A DNA stretch of 64,000 nucleotides from Mycolicibacterium sp. MU0050 (GTDB lineage: Bacteria > Actinomycetota > Actinomycetes > Mycobacteriales > Mycobacteriaceae). The stretch covers positions 4,402,001 through 4,466,000 of the forward strand of contig NZ_OY726395.1 of assembly GCF_963378085.1 (NCBI RefSeq), in the 5' to 3' direction. Below are positions 18,590 through 28,577 of the stretch, piece after piece. Each line of letters begins with the position of its first letter. Within the stretch, counting starts at the first letter, position 1. The translations under genes and the position numbers were made by a program. The notes under the pieces were generated by a model. The model searched no databases. It was not told where the DNA came from and worked only from the letters and a program-made list of their open reading frames with translations.

Positions 18590-21500
18590 GTGGCCGGGCT
18601 GGTCGCACTGCTGCTGACCCTTGCGCAGTCGCCCGGACAGATCTCCCCGGACACCAAGCTCGACCTCACCGCCAACCCGCTGCGGTTCCTGGCGCGCGCC
18701 GCGGACCTGTGGAACAGCGACCTGCCGTTCGGCCAGGCGCAGAACCAGGCCTACGGCTACCTCTTCCCGCACGGGACGTTCTTTCTGGCCGGTGACCTGC
18801 TGGGGTTGCCGCCCTGGCTGATCCAGCGCCTGTGGTGGGCGATCCTGCTGACCGCCGGTTTCTGGGGGATCCTGCGGGTCGCCGAGGCGCTCGGTATCGG
18901 CACCACCCCGTCGCGGGTGCTGGCCGGCATTGCCTTCGCGCTGTCCCCGCGGGTCCTCAGCACGCTGGGATCGATCTCGTCGGAAACCCTGCCGATGATG
19001 CTCGCGCCCTGGGTGTTGCTGCCCGTCATCCTGGCCATGCGCGGCGGGCACGGCCAGTCCCTGCGCATCCTGGCCGCGCGCTCGGCCGCCGCCGTCGCGC
19101 TGATGGGCGCGGTCAACGCCGTCGCCACCCTGACGGCCTGTCTGCCCGCGCTCATCTGGTGGGCCTGCCACCGGCCGAACCGGCACTGGCTGCGGTTCAG
19201 CGGGTGGTGGTTGGCGGCCACCGCGCTGGCGGTCACCTGGTGGGTGGTCGCGCTGGCCTCGCTGGGTCGGATCAGCCCGCCGTTCTTGGACTACATCGAG
19301 TCCTCCGGGGTCACCACGCAGTGGACGTCGTTGATCGAGGTGCTGCGCGGCACCTACGCCTGGTCCCCGTTCGTGGCACCCAACGCGACGGCCGGCAGTT
19401 CGCTGGTCACCGGCTCGATGGCGATCTGGGCCACCACGCTGGTGGCCGCGGCCGGCCTGGCCGGCCTGGCGCTGCGGACGATGCCCGCGCGCGGTCGCCT
19501 GGTGACGATGCTGCTGATCGGCGTCACCCTGCTGGCGGTCGGCTATTCCGGCGGCCTGGGTTCGCCGGTGGCCTCCTACGTGCAGGCGTTCCTGGACGCC
19601 GACGGCGCCCCGCTGCGCAATGTGCACAAGCTGGAACCGCTGATCCGCATCCCGATCGTGCTCGGCATCGCGCACCTGATGGGCCGCATCCCGCTGCCGG
19701 GCAGCGCGCCCCGGCCGGTGTGGCTGCGCGCGTTCACCCATCCCGAGGACGACAAGCGGGTCGCCGTCGGGATCGTGGTGCTCGCGGCGCTCACCGCGGC
19801 CACCTCGCTGGCGTGGACCGCGCGGCTGACCCCGCCCGGTTCGTTCTCGGCGATCCCCGACCACTGGCACGACACCGCGCAGTGGCTGACCGAACACAAC
19901 ACCGGAAAACCGACGCCCGGCCGCGCGCTGGTGGCGCCCGGCGCGCCGTTCGCGACCCAGATCTGGGGCAACACCCGCGACGAACCCCTGCAGGTGCTCG
20001 GCGAAAGCCCTTGGGGGGTACGCGATTCCATCCCGTTGACCCCACCGCAGACGATCCGCGCGCTGGACTCGGTGCAGCGGCTGTTCGCCGCGGGCCGGCC
20101 GTCGGCGGGACTGGCCGACACCCTGGCCCGGCAGGGCGTCTCGTATCTGGTGCTGCGCAACGACCTCGACCCCGAGCACTCCCGCTCGGCCCGCCCGATC
20201 CTGGTGCACCGGGCGATCGAGGGCTCGCCGGGGCTGACCAAGGTCGCGGAGTTCGGTGACTTCGTGGGCCCGGGCACCCTGGCGGGGTTCATCACCGACA
20301 GCGGGCTGCGGCCGCGCTACCGGGCGGTGGAGATCTACCGAGTCGAGCCGTTGCACACCGGGGTCGAAAACCCCGGCGCCCCTTACGTTGCCGACCTCGA
20401 CGAGCTGGCCCGCGTCGACGGCGGCCCGGAGGTGCTGCTGCGCCTCGACGAACGGCGCCGGCTGGCCGACGCCGGTCCGCTGGGTCCGGTGTTGCTCACC
20501 CAGGACGCGCGGGCCGCGGGCCTGTCCACCGACGTGGTCACCGTCACCGACACCCCGGTGGCGCGGGAGACCGACTACGGCCGCGTCGACGACCATTCCT
20601 CGGCGGTGCGCGCCGAGGGCGACGAGCGGCACACCCACAACCGGGTGCCGGACTATCCGAGCCCCGGCGCGGAGCCGGTGTACGGCAGTTGGACCGGCGG
20701 CCGGCTGAGCACCTCCAGTTCGGCCGCCGACGCCACCGCGCTGCCGAACGTCGCGCCTGCGGCCGGGCCGACCGCGGCGATCGACGGCGACTCCGCCACC
20801 AGCTGGGTGTCGAACTCGCTGCAGGCCGCCGTCGGCCAGTGGCTGCGGATCGACTTCGACCACCCGGTCACCAACGCGACGCTGACCCTGACGCCCGCGA
20901 ACTCGGCGATCGGCGCGCAGGTCACCCGCATCGAGATCGCCACCGCCGGCGGCACCACGACGCTGCGGGTCGACGAACCCGGTCAGCCGGTGACCGTGGC
21001 GCTGCCCTACGGGGAGACGCCGTGGGTGCGCATCACCGCCGCCGCGACCGCGGACGGTTCCGGCGGCGTCCAGTTCGGCATCACCGACCTGGCGGTCACG
21101 CAGTACGACGCGTCGGGCTTCGCGCATCCGGTCGACCTGCGGCACACCGTGAAAGTGCCGGGCCCGCCGGAGGATTCGACGGTGGCCCGGTGGGATCTCG
21201 GCTCGGAGTTCCTGGGCCGGTCCGGCTGCATCGACGGTGCCGACGCGGTGCACTGCGCCTCCGCATTGGCGCTGGCCCCCGAGGAACTGGTCAACCTGAG
21301 CCGCACGCTCACCGTGCCGGAGCCCGTCTCGGTGACCCCGACGGTGTGGGTCCGGCCGCGGCAGGGACCGGCGCTGTCGGACCTGGTCCGGGAACCGGGC
21401 ACCACCCGCGCCGACGGCGACTCCGACTCGTTCGACGTGCTCGGCTCCGCCTTCGCCGCGGCCGACGGCGATCCCCGGACCGCCTGGACCGCGCCGCAGG

Positions 21501-22780
21501 GCATCGTCCGCAACCACGGCACGGCCACGCTGACGATCACCCTGCCGGAGCCGACCGAGGTGGCCGCGCTGCGACTGACGCCGAGCCTGTCCGAATTGCC
21601 CACCACCCCGACGATGGTCGCCATCGACCTGGGCACCGGCCCCCAGGTCCGCCGGCTCTACGGTGACGGCCGCCAGACGTTGCAGCTGCACCCGGCCGTC
21701 ACCGGGTCGATCAAGCTCAGCATCCTCGACTGGGAAGACGTGATCGACCGCACCGCACTGGGTTTCGACCAGATCAAGCCGCCCGGCCTGGCCGAGGTGC
21801 AGGCGTTGCGCGCCAACGGCACACCCATCGCCGCCGCCGACGCGCAGCGTAACCGGTCGCGGCCGATCACCGTCGGCTGCGGCGAGGGCCCGGTACTCGC
21901 GGTGGCGGGTCGGTTCGTCAACACCTCCGTGCGCACCACCGTCGGCGCGTTGCTCGACGGCGAACCTCTGCGGGCGCGGCCGTGTGACGCCACGCCGATC
22001 GACCTGCCCAGCGGCCAGCAGGAGCTGCTGGTGAGCCCCGGCGCGGCGTTCATCGTCGACGGGGTGCAGCTGTCCGGGCCGCGCGCCGACGAGATCCGCC
22101 CGGCCCCGACCGCGGCGGCACCGGCCGAGCGGTGGTCGGCGGATCGTCGGGAGCTGTCCCTGCCGCCGGCCGACACCGACCGGGTGCTCGTCGTCCCGGA
22201 AAGCGTCAACCCCGGCTGGAGCGCGCGGGCGCCCGACGGCGCGAAGCTGACCCCGGTCACCGTCAACGGCTGGCAACAGGGTTGGGTGGTGCCGGCCGGC
22301 ACGGCGGGCACGGTGACGTTGAGTTTCGCCTCCAACGCGCTGTACCGCGCGGGCCTGGCCGGGGGCCTGGCGCTGCTACCGGTGCTGGCCGCCCTGGCGC
22401 TGCTGCCGAGCCGACGACGGCGGCCCGACGAATCGGTGCGCCCGTGGGCGCCCGGTCCGCGGCCGGTGCTCGCGGCACTGGTGGCCGTCGGCGCGCTGAT
22501 CTCCGGGGCGGTGGGCGCGCTGGTGTTCGGCGCCGCCGCGGGGCTGCGGTATCTGCTGCGCAACCGCCTGCGCGCCGACCGGGTGCTGACGCTCGGCGGG
22601 ACGTCGGTCGCGCTGACGCTGGCCGGCGCGGCGCTGTCCCGGTACCCCTGGCGCTCGGTCGACGGCTACATCGGACACTCGCCGTGGGTGCAACTGCTGG
22701 CGCTGTCGAGCCTGGCCGTGCTGGCCGCCTCCCTCGTCGGTTTCGCCCGATCCCAGAGGTCGGCCGACAAGGACGAGTAG
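18590..22780 (+). CDS. aftD: Arabinofuranosyltransferase AftD
   Basis: About 1396 residues. GT-C membrane enzyme adding alpha-1,3-arabinofuranose to arabinogalactan and LAM arabinan from decaprenyl-phosphoarabinose. The N-terminal half is a multi-pass GT-C core with the conserved first loop (DLTANPLRFLARAADLWNSD, PFGQAQNQAYGYLFPHG); the periplasmic middle contains carbohydrate-binding-like beta domains (~700-1200); four TM segments end the protein. Orthologue of Rv0236c/MSMEG_0359. The start is a problem: homology (VEPLSRRWLWVAG) continues about 10 codons upstream of the GTG at 18590, the frame is open back into the preceding gene, and no ATG/GTG/TTG occurs in it. The GTG is used here with low confidence in the exact start. 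Confidence 0.93.
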   Translation: MAGLVALLLTLAQSPGQISPDTKLDLTANPLRFLARAADLWNSDLPFGQAQNQAYGYLFPHGTFFLAGDLLGLPPWLIQRLWWAILLTAGFWGILRVAEALGIGTTPSRVLAGIAFALSPRVLSTLGSISSETLPMMLAPWVLLPVILAMRGGHGQSLRILAARSAAAVALMGAVNAVATLTACLPALIWWACHRPNRHWLRFSGWWLAATALAVTWWVVALASLGRISPPFLDYIESSGVTTQWTSLIEVLRGTYAWSPFVAPNATAGSSLVTGSMAIWATTLVAAAGLAGLALRTMPARGRLVTMLLIGVTLLAVGYSGGLGSPVASYVQAFLDADGAPLRNVHKLEPLIRIPIVLGIAHLMGRIPLPGSAPRPVWLRAFTHPEDDKRVAVGIVVLAALTAATSLAWTARLTPPGSFSAIPDHWHDTAQWLTEHNTGKPTPGRALVAPGAPFATQIWGNTRDEPLQVLGESPWGVRDSIPLTPPQTIRALDSVQRLFAAGRPSAGLADTLARQGVSYLVLRNDLDPEHSRSARPILVHRAIEGSPGLTKVAEFGDFVGPGTLAGFITDSGLRPRYRAVEIYRVEPLHTGVENPGAPYVADLDELARVDGGPEVLLRLDERRRLADAGPLGPVLLTQDARAAGLSTDVVTVTDTPVARETDYGRVDDHSSAVRAEGDERHTHNRVPDYPSPGAEPVYGSWTGGRLSTSSSAADATALPNVAPAAGPTAAIDGDSATSWVSNSLQAAVGQWLRIDFDHPVTNATLTLTPANSAIGAQVTRIEIATAGGTTTLRVDEPGQPVTVALPYGETPWVRITAAATADGSGGVQFGITDLAVTQYDASGFAHPVDLRHTVKVPGPPEDSTVARWDLGSEFLGRSGCIDGADAVHCASALALAPEELVNLSRTLTVPEPVSVTPTVWVRPRQGPALSDLVREPGTTRADGDSDSFDVLGSAFAAADGDPRTAWTAPQGIVRNHGTATLTITLPEPTEVAALRLTPSLSELPTTPTMVAIDLGTGPQVRRLYGDGRQTLQLHPAVTGSIKLSILDWEDVIDRTALGFDQIKPPGLAEVQALRANGTPIAAADAQRNRSRPITVGCGEGPVLAVAGRFVNTSVRTTVGALLDGEPLRARPCDATPIDLPSGQQELLVSPGAAFIVDGVQLSGPRADEIRPAPTAAAPAERWSADRRELSLPPADTDRVLVVPESVNPGWSARAPDGAKLTPVTVNGWQQGWVVPAGTAGTVTLSFASNALYRAGLAGGLALLPVLAALALLPSRRRRPDESVRPWAPGPRPVLAALVAVGALISGAVGALVFGAAAGLRYLLRNRLRADRVLTLGGTSVALTLAGAALSRYPWRSVDGYIGHSPWVQLLALSSLAVLAASLVGFARSQRSADKDE

Positions 22781-22839
22781 CTTGCGCCATTACGCCGATC
22801 TCGTTGCCCCGCCAGAAGGTTCTGCCTAGCATTCGCCTT

Positions 22840-24321
22840 GTGACCGAACCCTTGGTGCCGCCAATCCCCACCCAGCTCACCGCGCTCGCCACCGCCGCGC
22901 CGGATGCGCCCGCCCTGACCTGCCAGGGCCGCACCGTGAGCCGCGCGGAGCTGGACGCCGACACCAACCGGCTGGCCCGCACCTACGCCGAAAGGGGCGT
23001 AGGGCACGGGGATTACGTGACGATCATGGTGCCCAACTCCATCGAATGGCTCCAGTCGGCGATCGCCTGCTGGAAGCTCGGCGCGGTGCCGCAGCCGTTG
23101 GCCCCGGCCCTGCCCGACGCGGAGCTCGCCGAGATCCTGGAGCTGCGGCCCCGCGCGTTGCTGGTGGGACGCAGCGACCCGCGCGGCCAAGTAACCAGTG
23201 TGCCAAACGGTTTCACTCCCGGACCGGACATCTCCGACGACGCGCTGCCGGAGGCGGTCTCCCCGGTGTGGAAGGCGATGGGCTCCGGCGGCAGCACCGG
23301 GCGGCCCAAGCTGATCGAAGCCGGCGGCGACAGCCGTGTGCCCGCGGCGATCGGCCATCCGTTGGGGGCGAGCACCGACGATGTCCAGCTGATCAACGTG
23401 CCGATGAGTCACAACACCGGGTTCACCGTGGCGGTGGCGGGCCTGCTGTTGGGCCAGCATCTGATCCTGATGCCGCGCTTCGATCCACGGGAATTCCTGC
23501 GGTTGATCACCCAGCATCGGGTCACGTTCCTGGCCACGGTGCCCACCATCCTGCAGCGCGCCCTGACGGCCTACCGCGCCGAACCGGACGCCTACGACCT
23601 GTCCTCGATCCGCCGGCTCTGGCATCTGGCCGCCCCGTGCCCGCCCACGGTCAAAGAAGCCTGGATCGACCTCGTCGGCCCGGACGCGGTATGGGAACTC
23701 TACGGCGGCACCGAATTACAGGCACTGACGTTCATCTCCGGCGGCGAGTGGCTGACCCACCGCGGTTCGGTAGGCCGGGTGGTGACCGGCGAGATGAAGG
23801 TGCTCGACGACGACGGCAACGAATGCGCGCCCGGCGAGGTCGGTGAGATCTACCTGCGCCCCACCCCGGGCAGCGCCCCCACCTACCGCTACATCGGGGC
23901 CACGGCCAAGACCCGCGACGGCTGGGACTCGCTGGGCGACCTCGGCTACTTCGACGACGAGGGCTACCTGTACCTGTCCGACCGCCGCGTCGACATGTTC
24001 ACCGTCGGCGGCAAGAACACCTACCCCGCCGAGATCGAGAACGCCCTCAACGACCACCCGCAGGTGGCGAGCGCCCTGGTGGTCGGCATTCCACACGAGG
24101 ACCTCGGGCAGGTGCCGCACGCCCTGGTGCAACTCGCCGAGGCCGCCACCCTGGACGCCGACGGCGTGCGCGAATACCTGCGGGGCCGGCTGGAGCCCCA
24201 CAAGGTGCCGCGCACCGTGGAGTTCGTCGACCGTCCGCTGCGCGATGACGCGGGCAAGGCCCGCCGCTCGGCGATCCGCGCCGAGGTCATTTCGCGATCG
24301 CAGGCTCCGGCTCGTCGGTGA
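22840..24321 (+). CDS. Acyl-CoA ligase / AMP-binding enzyme (FadD-type)
   Basis: 493 residues of the ANL superfamily: ATP-dependent activation of a carboxylic acid to an acyl adenylate and acyl-CoA. P-loop variant GSGGSTGRPKL (about residue 150), A5-like WELYGGTELQA, A7 SLGDLGYFDDEGYLYLSDRR, and the C-terminal lysine in DDAGKARRSAIR. Closest in style to bile-acid-CoA-ligase-like FadDs, but the substrate is unknown. The GTG at 22840 follows AGAAGG poorly spaced; a start there gives VTEPLVPPIPTQ. It begins 59 bp after aftD and its 3' end overlaps the convergent acyltransferase by 35 bp. The gene is absent from this position in M. tuberculosis, as I recall it. Confidence 0.85.
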   Translation: MTEPLVPPIPTQLTALATAAPDAPALTCQGRTVSRAELDADTNRLARTYAERGVGHGDYVTIMVPNSIEWLQSAIACWKLGAVPQPLAPALPDAELAEILELRPRALLVGRSDPRGQVTSVPNGFTPGPDISDDALPEAVSPVWKAMGSGGSTGRPKLIEAGGDSRVPAAIGHPLGASTDDVQLINVPMSHNTGFTVAVAGLLLGQHLILMPRFDPREFLRLITQHRVTFLATVPTILQRALTAYRAEPDAYDLSSIRRLWHLAAPCPPTVKEAWIDLVGPDAVWELYGGTELQALTFISGGEWLTHRGSVGRVVTGEMKVLDDDGNECAPGEVGEIYLRPTPGSAPTYRYIGATAKTRDGWDSLGDLGYFDDEGYLYLSDRRVDMFTVGGKNTYPAEIENALNDHPQVASALVVGIPHEDLGQVPHALVQLAEAATLDADGVREYLRGRLEPHKVPRTVEFVDRPLRDDAGKARRSAIRAEVISRSQAPARR

Positions 24322-25483
24322 CCGAACTGTCCAGCGGCGGAATGGGATTCGCGCGTCGATATTCCCAGCGCCGCAGCGCCTGCCGGCACGGGTTCTCCAC
24401 CAGCGCATAGCTGACGGCGGCCATCGCGATGCCGAACACCAGCGTGAGGACCAGGATCACCGGCATCGCGCCGTTGAACACGAACTTGCCGACCAGCGGG
24501 AAGGCCATCGCCAGCGCCGCGAGGTGCCAGACGAACAACCCGTAGGACCAGCGACCCAACGTCACCATGATCGGGCTGCCCAGGAAGCGGTGGCTGGTGT
24601 CGGGCCGATCCAGCACCAACGGCGCCAACAACCCCCAGGCGATGATCGCGCCCATCGCGGTGCGCACCACGAACTGGTCCAGGCGCGCCGGCGTCATCCC
24701 CTCCGGCCCGGCCAGCGGCGAGGCCGAGATCAGGTAGGCCACCACCACGATGCCGGCCATCAGCACCCGGCGGCGCGCCAGCCGGTGCATCCATCCCATC
24801 GGGCTGACGGTCCACTCGGCGAGCAGGATGCCCGCGGCGAACCACGAGGCGTAGGCCGGCGGCCAGTTCAGCGGGTTGACACCCTCCGGGGTGCTGATCG
24901 GCAGCAGTCCCCAGGCCAGGCTCGCCACCGCCACCCCGGCGATCACCGGGATCCGCGCCCGCACCGGCAGCCGGCGGGCCAGCAGCGCCAGGAACGGTAG
25001 CGCCAGGTAGAAGGTGACCTCGACCGACAGGCTCCACATCTGGGTCAGCCCCGGGGTCAGCGTCAGCGGCACATAGATCTGGGTCAACGTCAGGTTGGCC
25101 CACCACACCGTCGGGCTGGCGCCCATCGCGTCGGGCAGAAACAGCAGGATGATGACGACCGCCAGCAGGTAGCCGGGCATGATCCGGACGATCCGGGAGC
25201 GCAGGTAGTGGCCCGTGGGTGGGCGTTCCCGCAGGTCACGCGCGGCCGCCGCGTGGCCGCGCCACAACAGGAAACCGGAGAGCGCGAAGAACACGGCCAC
25301 CGCCAGGTCGAAGCGGGCCCACAGCCGACCGGTGATGCCGCCGGACTGTGCGGTCTGAAACGCCACGTGCGTGATGACGACGCCGATCGCCGCGCAGGCG
25401 CGCAACCCCTCGACCGCGGGCAGGAACCCGCGCGTCCCGCCCACCTCGGCGGGCCGGGTTCGCCCGCCGGACACCTCGTTCAC
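24287..25483 (-). CDS. Membrane acyltransferase, acyltransferase-3 family (Rv0228-like)
   Basis: 398 residues with about ten TM helices. The family hallmark VEGLRACAAIGVVITH (about 24-39) carries the R and H used in O-acyl transfer; RSRIVRIMPGYLLAV and MWSLSVEVTFYLALPFL are also typical. Such proteins move acetyl, succinyl or longer acyl groups onto extracytoplasmic glycans. Orthologue of Rv0228 by position next to Rv0227c/Rv0226c homologues, so an envelope glycan or lipoglycan acceptor is likely; the actual acyl group is unknown. ATG 25483; divergent from the DUF3068 gene. Confidence 0.88.
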   Translation of the reverse strand: MNEVSGGRTRPAEVGGTRGFLPAVEGLRACAAIGVVITHVAFQTAQSGGITGRLWARFDLAVAVFFALSGFLLWRGHAAAARDLRERPPTGHYLRSRIVRIMPGYLLAVVIILLFLPDAMGASPTVWWANLTLTQIYVPLTLTPGLTQMWSLSVEVTFYLALPFLALLARRLPVRARIPVIAGVAVASLAWGLLPISTPEGVNPLNWPPAYASWFAAGILLAEWTVSPMGWMHRLARRRVLMAGIVVVAYLISASPLAGPEGMTPARLDQFVVRTAMGAIIAWGLLAPLVLDRPDTSHRFLGSPIMVTLGRWSYGLFVWHLAALAMAFPLVGKFVFNGAMPVILVLTLVFGIAMAAVSYALVENPCRQALRRWEYRRANPIPPLDSSVTDEPEPAIAK

Positions 25484-25623
25484 CCGACCCAGTGTGCCGT
25501 AACCGCATCACCGGATACCGGCACCCGGCTGCAAGGATGGAAAGGGTGGGCACTCTAGTGTCTGCTGTTAGGGTCGAACGGGTTTGCCTGTGCTGCCCGG
25601 ACCGGAAGGAAGGTACGCCCACC

Positions 25624-26850
25624 TTGAACCGTGCAGTCATGTTGCGTATCGGCGCGTGCGGCCTGTTGGGGCTGGGCGCCGCCCTGTTGATAGCCGCGTT
25701 GCTGCTGTCCACCTACACCGCGGGCCAGATCAAGAAGATTCCGCTGGATCTCGACGCGACCCTGGTCAGCGACGGCACCGGGACCGCGCTGGACCCGGCC
25801 TCGCTCGCCGGCGAGACCTTCGTCATCGACGAGGGTGTGCCGGTGGTGTCCCAGCAACAGATCAGCGTGGAGTCCCCGGCCAACGCCGACGTGGTGACCC
25901 TGCAGGTGGGTACCTCGGTGCGCCGGACCGACCAGCAGAAGGACAACGGCCTGCTGCTGGCGATGGTCGACACCGTCACGGTGGACCGGGCCAGCGCGAT
26001 GGCCGTCTCCGACGAGAACCACCCCGGTGGCGCCGTGCAGAAGCCGCGGTCCATGGAGGACACCAAGGCGCCCACCAACATTGCGCTGCCGCACGAGGGC
26101 CTGTCCTACCGCTTCCCGTTCGACACCGAGAAGAAGACCTATCCGTTCTTCGACCCGATCGCACAGAAGCCTTTCGATGCCAACTACGACGGCGAGGAAG
26201 ACGTCAACGGGCTGACCACCTACAAGTTCACCCAGAACGTCGGATACGACGCCGACGGCAAGCTGGTCAAGCCCATCCGGTACTCGTCGCTCTACGACAA
26301 CGACGAGGACGCCGAGGTCACCGCCCGCGCCATGCAGTGGGGAGTCCCGGGCGAACCCGAGGAACCCATCACCATGACGCGCTACTACGCCGCGCAGCGC
26401 GCGTTCTGGGTGGATCCGGTCTCCGGCACCATCGTCAAGTCCGAAGAGCGGGCCAACCACTACTACGCCCGCGACGCGCTCGAGCCCGAGGTCGCGCTCG
26501 CCGACTACACGGTGACCACCAACGAGAGCACCATCGAGGAGCAGGTGGAGGCCGCCCGCGACGAGCGTGATCAGATCGCGCTGTGGTCCCGCATCCTGCC
26601 GATCACCTTCACCGCGGCGGGCCTGATCGCACTGGTGGCCGGCGCGCTGCTGGGCTCGTTCAGCCTGCGCGCGGAGGCCGAGCTGATCGATCCGGGTCTG
26701 GACGGCAAGGAGGGCGGCTTCTTCGGCGGGTTCGCCAGTCGCCGCGGCGAGGACACCGGCCCGATGCCGGCCGCGGAGGCCGAAACCGAGAAGCTGCCGG
26801 CCCAGCGTCCCGATCTGCACCCCGACCAGGGCCCGCCAGACCGCACGTGA
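25624..26850 (+). CDS. DUF3068 membrane protein (Rv0227c/MSMEG_0317-like)
   Basis: About 408 residues: an N-terminal TM (residues ~8-30), a ~330-residue extracytoplasmic domain with several YY and W motifs (MTRYYAAQRAFWVDPVSG), a second TM (ILPITFTAAGLIALVAGALL), and a ~60-residue acidic cytoplasmic tail. The family (NCgl2760 in corynebacteria, MSMEG_0317) is reported as needed for lipomannan maturation and LAM synthesis; its biochemical activity is unknown. The TTG at 25624 is preferred because GGAAGGAAGG (25604-25613) stands 10 nt upstream; ATG 25639 is the alternative. Its GTGA overlap with the next gene indicates an operon. Confidence 0.85.
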   Translation: MNRAVMLRIGACGLLGLGAALLIAALLLSTYTAGQIKKIPLDLDATLVSDGTGTALDPASLAGETFVIDEGVPVVSQQQISVESPANADVVTLQVGTSVRRTDQQKDNGLLLAMVDTVTVDRASAMAVSDENHPGGAVQKPRSMEDTKAPTNIALPHEGLSYRFPFDTEKKTYPFFDPIAQKPFDANYDGEEDVNGLTTYKFTQNVGYDADGKLVKPIRYSSLYDNDEDAEVTARAMQWGVPGEPEEPITMTRYYAAQRAFWVDPVSGTIVKSEERANHYYARDALEPEVALADYTVTTNESTIEEQVEAARDERDQIALWSRILPITFTAAGLIALVAGALLGSFSLRAEAELIDPGLDGKEGGFFGGFASRRGEDTGPMPAAEAETEKLPAQRPDLHPDQGPPDRT

Positions 26851-28577
26851 GCCCGGCGGGCGCTCAGGTGCCCCGGCTCCACGCCGCCGCGTTGGCGGTG
26901 CCCGGGTACGCGCTGCTGCTGACGCTGCTGATCACCGCGCCGCTGCTGGCGCCCGGTTATCTGCTGCTGCGCGACGCGGTGTCAACGCCGCGGTCATACC
27001 TGTCCGACGCCGCGCTGGGGCTCTCCGAGGCGGCCCCGCGGGCCCTGCCGCAGGACTTCCTGGTGGCGCTGACCTCGGCGGTCATCGACGGCGGCATCGT
27101 GGTCAAGGCGCTGTTGATCGCCGGACTGTGGGCCGCCGGGGTGGGCGCCGCCCGGCTGGCGGGCGCCGTGTTGCCGTCGGTGGGGCTTGCGGGTCAGTTC
27201 GTCGCGACGACGGTCGCGGTGTGGAACCCCTACGTCGCCGAGCGACTGCTGCAGGGGCACTGGAGCCTGCTGGTCGGTTACGGCGCGCTGCCCTGGGTGG
27301 CGGCGGCCGTGCTGCGGCTGCGCGCCGGCGCACCGGCGTGGTGGGCGTTGGCGTTCTGGATCGCGGTCGCCGGTCTCACGCCGACGGGACTGCTGCTGGC
27401 CGTCGTCGTCGCCGTCGTCGCCGTCGCGGTACCCGGCACCGGGGTGCCCCGCGGGTGGTGCGCCGCGGCGGCGGTGCTGATCGGGATGCTGGCGGCGGTG
27501 CCCTGGCTGGCCGCTGCGCTGCTGTCCGGTTCGCTGTCGGGGTATCAGGCCGGCGGGGCCGGCACCGCCGCGTTCGCCGCCCGCGCCGAACCGGGGCTGG
27601 GCACCCTGGGCAGCCTGGCCGGCCTCGGTGGGATCTGGAACGCGCAGGCGGTACCCGATTCGCGCACAACGCTTTTCGCGCTGGCGGCCACCGCGGTGCT
27701 GCTGGCCGTCCTGGCCCTGGGCCTACCGGTCGCCGCGCGCAGCCGCGCCGCCCGGCCGCTGTTGGTGCTGGCCGGCGCGGCGGTGCTGCTGCCCGCGCTG
27801 TCGGCCACCGACCCCGGCCTGGCGCTGGTCCAGGCGATCTCGGAGGCGGTGCCGGGCCTCGGGGTGTTGCGGGACGGCCAGAAGTGGGTGGCGCTGGCGA
27901 TGCCGGGTTACGCGGTCGCCGCGGCCGCGGCACCCGCCGCGCTGGCGCGGTGGCGGGCCCGTCCCGCCGTGGCCGCGGCCGTGCTGTGTGCCGCCCTGAT
28001 CGCCGTGCTGCCGGATCTGGTGTGGGGGGTGGGCGGCAAGGTCGCCGCGGTGCGCTACCCGGCGGGCTGGACCGAGGTGGCCGCGCTGATCAACGCCGAT
28101 CCCCGCCCGGTGGCGGTGCTACCGCCGGATTCCATGCGGCAGTTCGACTGGACCGGCCCGGCCCCGGTGCTCGATCCGCTGCCGCGGTGGCTGCGGGCCG
28201 ACGTGTTCAGCACCGGCGACCTGACGATCTCGGGGACCACGGTGCTGGGCGAGGGCGGCACGGCCCGGGCGGTGCAGGAGTTGCTCTTGAGCGGGGCGGA
28301 TCCGCGCCGGCTCGCCGAGGCGGGCGTGGGCTGGGTGGTGGTGGAGTCCGACGCGGGCGGCGACAATGGTTCGGCCGCAACAACGTTGGCGCAGCTGCCG
28401 GTCGCCTACGCCGACGCCGACCTGCGGCTGTACCGGGTCGACGGCGCGGCACCGCTACCGGGTGCGGCGCATCGGGAGCTGCTGATCGCGGCGCATCTGA
28501 TCTGGCTGGCTGTGCTGCTCGCGGGTGCGGTGGGGCTGACGGTTCAGAGGACGCCGCTGACCCGTCGGCCGGCCTGA
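26847..28577 (+). CDS. Polytopic membrane protein (Rv0226c-like)
   Basis: 576 residues with at least ten hydrophobic segments, then a C-terminal extracytoplasmic region (~410-550) and a last TM. The layout resembles GT-C-type or lipid-sugar-handling membrane proteins (conserved WNPYVAERLLQGHWSLLVGYG near residue 125), but I do not see a definite catalytic motif, so no activity is assigned. The start GTG 26847 overlaps the stop of the DUF3068 gene (GTGA), so the two are co-translated. Orthologous by position and length to Rv0226c. Its end overlaps the convergent glycosyltransferase by 34 bp. Confidence 0.82.
   Translation: MSPAGAQVPRLHAAALAVPGYALLLTLLITAPLLAPGYLLLRDAVSTPRSYLSDAALGLSEAAPRALPQDFLVALTSAVIDGGIVVKALLIAGLWAAGVGAARLAGAVLPSVGLAGQFVATTVAVWNPYVAERLLQGHWSLLVGYGALPWVAAAVLRLRAGAPAWWALAFWIAVAGLTPTGLLLAVVVAVVAVAVPGTGVPRGWCAAAAVLIGMLAAVPWLAAALLSGSLSGYQAGGAGTAAFAARAEPGLGTLGSLAGLGGIWNAQAVPDSRTTLFALAATAVLLAVLALGLPVAARSRAARPLLVLAGAAVLLPALSATDPGLALVQAISEAVPGLGVLRDGQKWVALAMPGYAVAAAAAPAALARWRARPAVAAAVLCAALIAVLPDLVWGVGGKVAAVRYPAGWTEVAALINADPRPVAVLPPDSMRQFDWTGPAPVLDPLPRWLRADVFSTGDLTISGTTVLGEGGTARAVQELLLSGADPRRLAEAGVGWVVVESDAGGDNGSAATTLAQLPVAYADADLRLYRVDGAAPLPGAAHRELLIAAHLIWLAVLLAGAVGLTVQRTPLTRRPA

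Noticed and set aside
18464..22276. Very long open frame (about 1270 codons) antisense to aftD
   Set aside because: It mirrors aftD codon GC bias, is Arg/Gly/Gln-rich and has no domain; the sense frame is clearly AftD.
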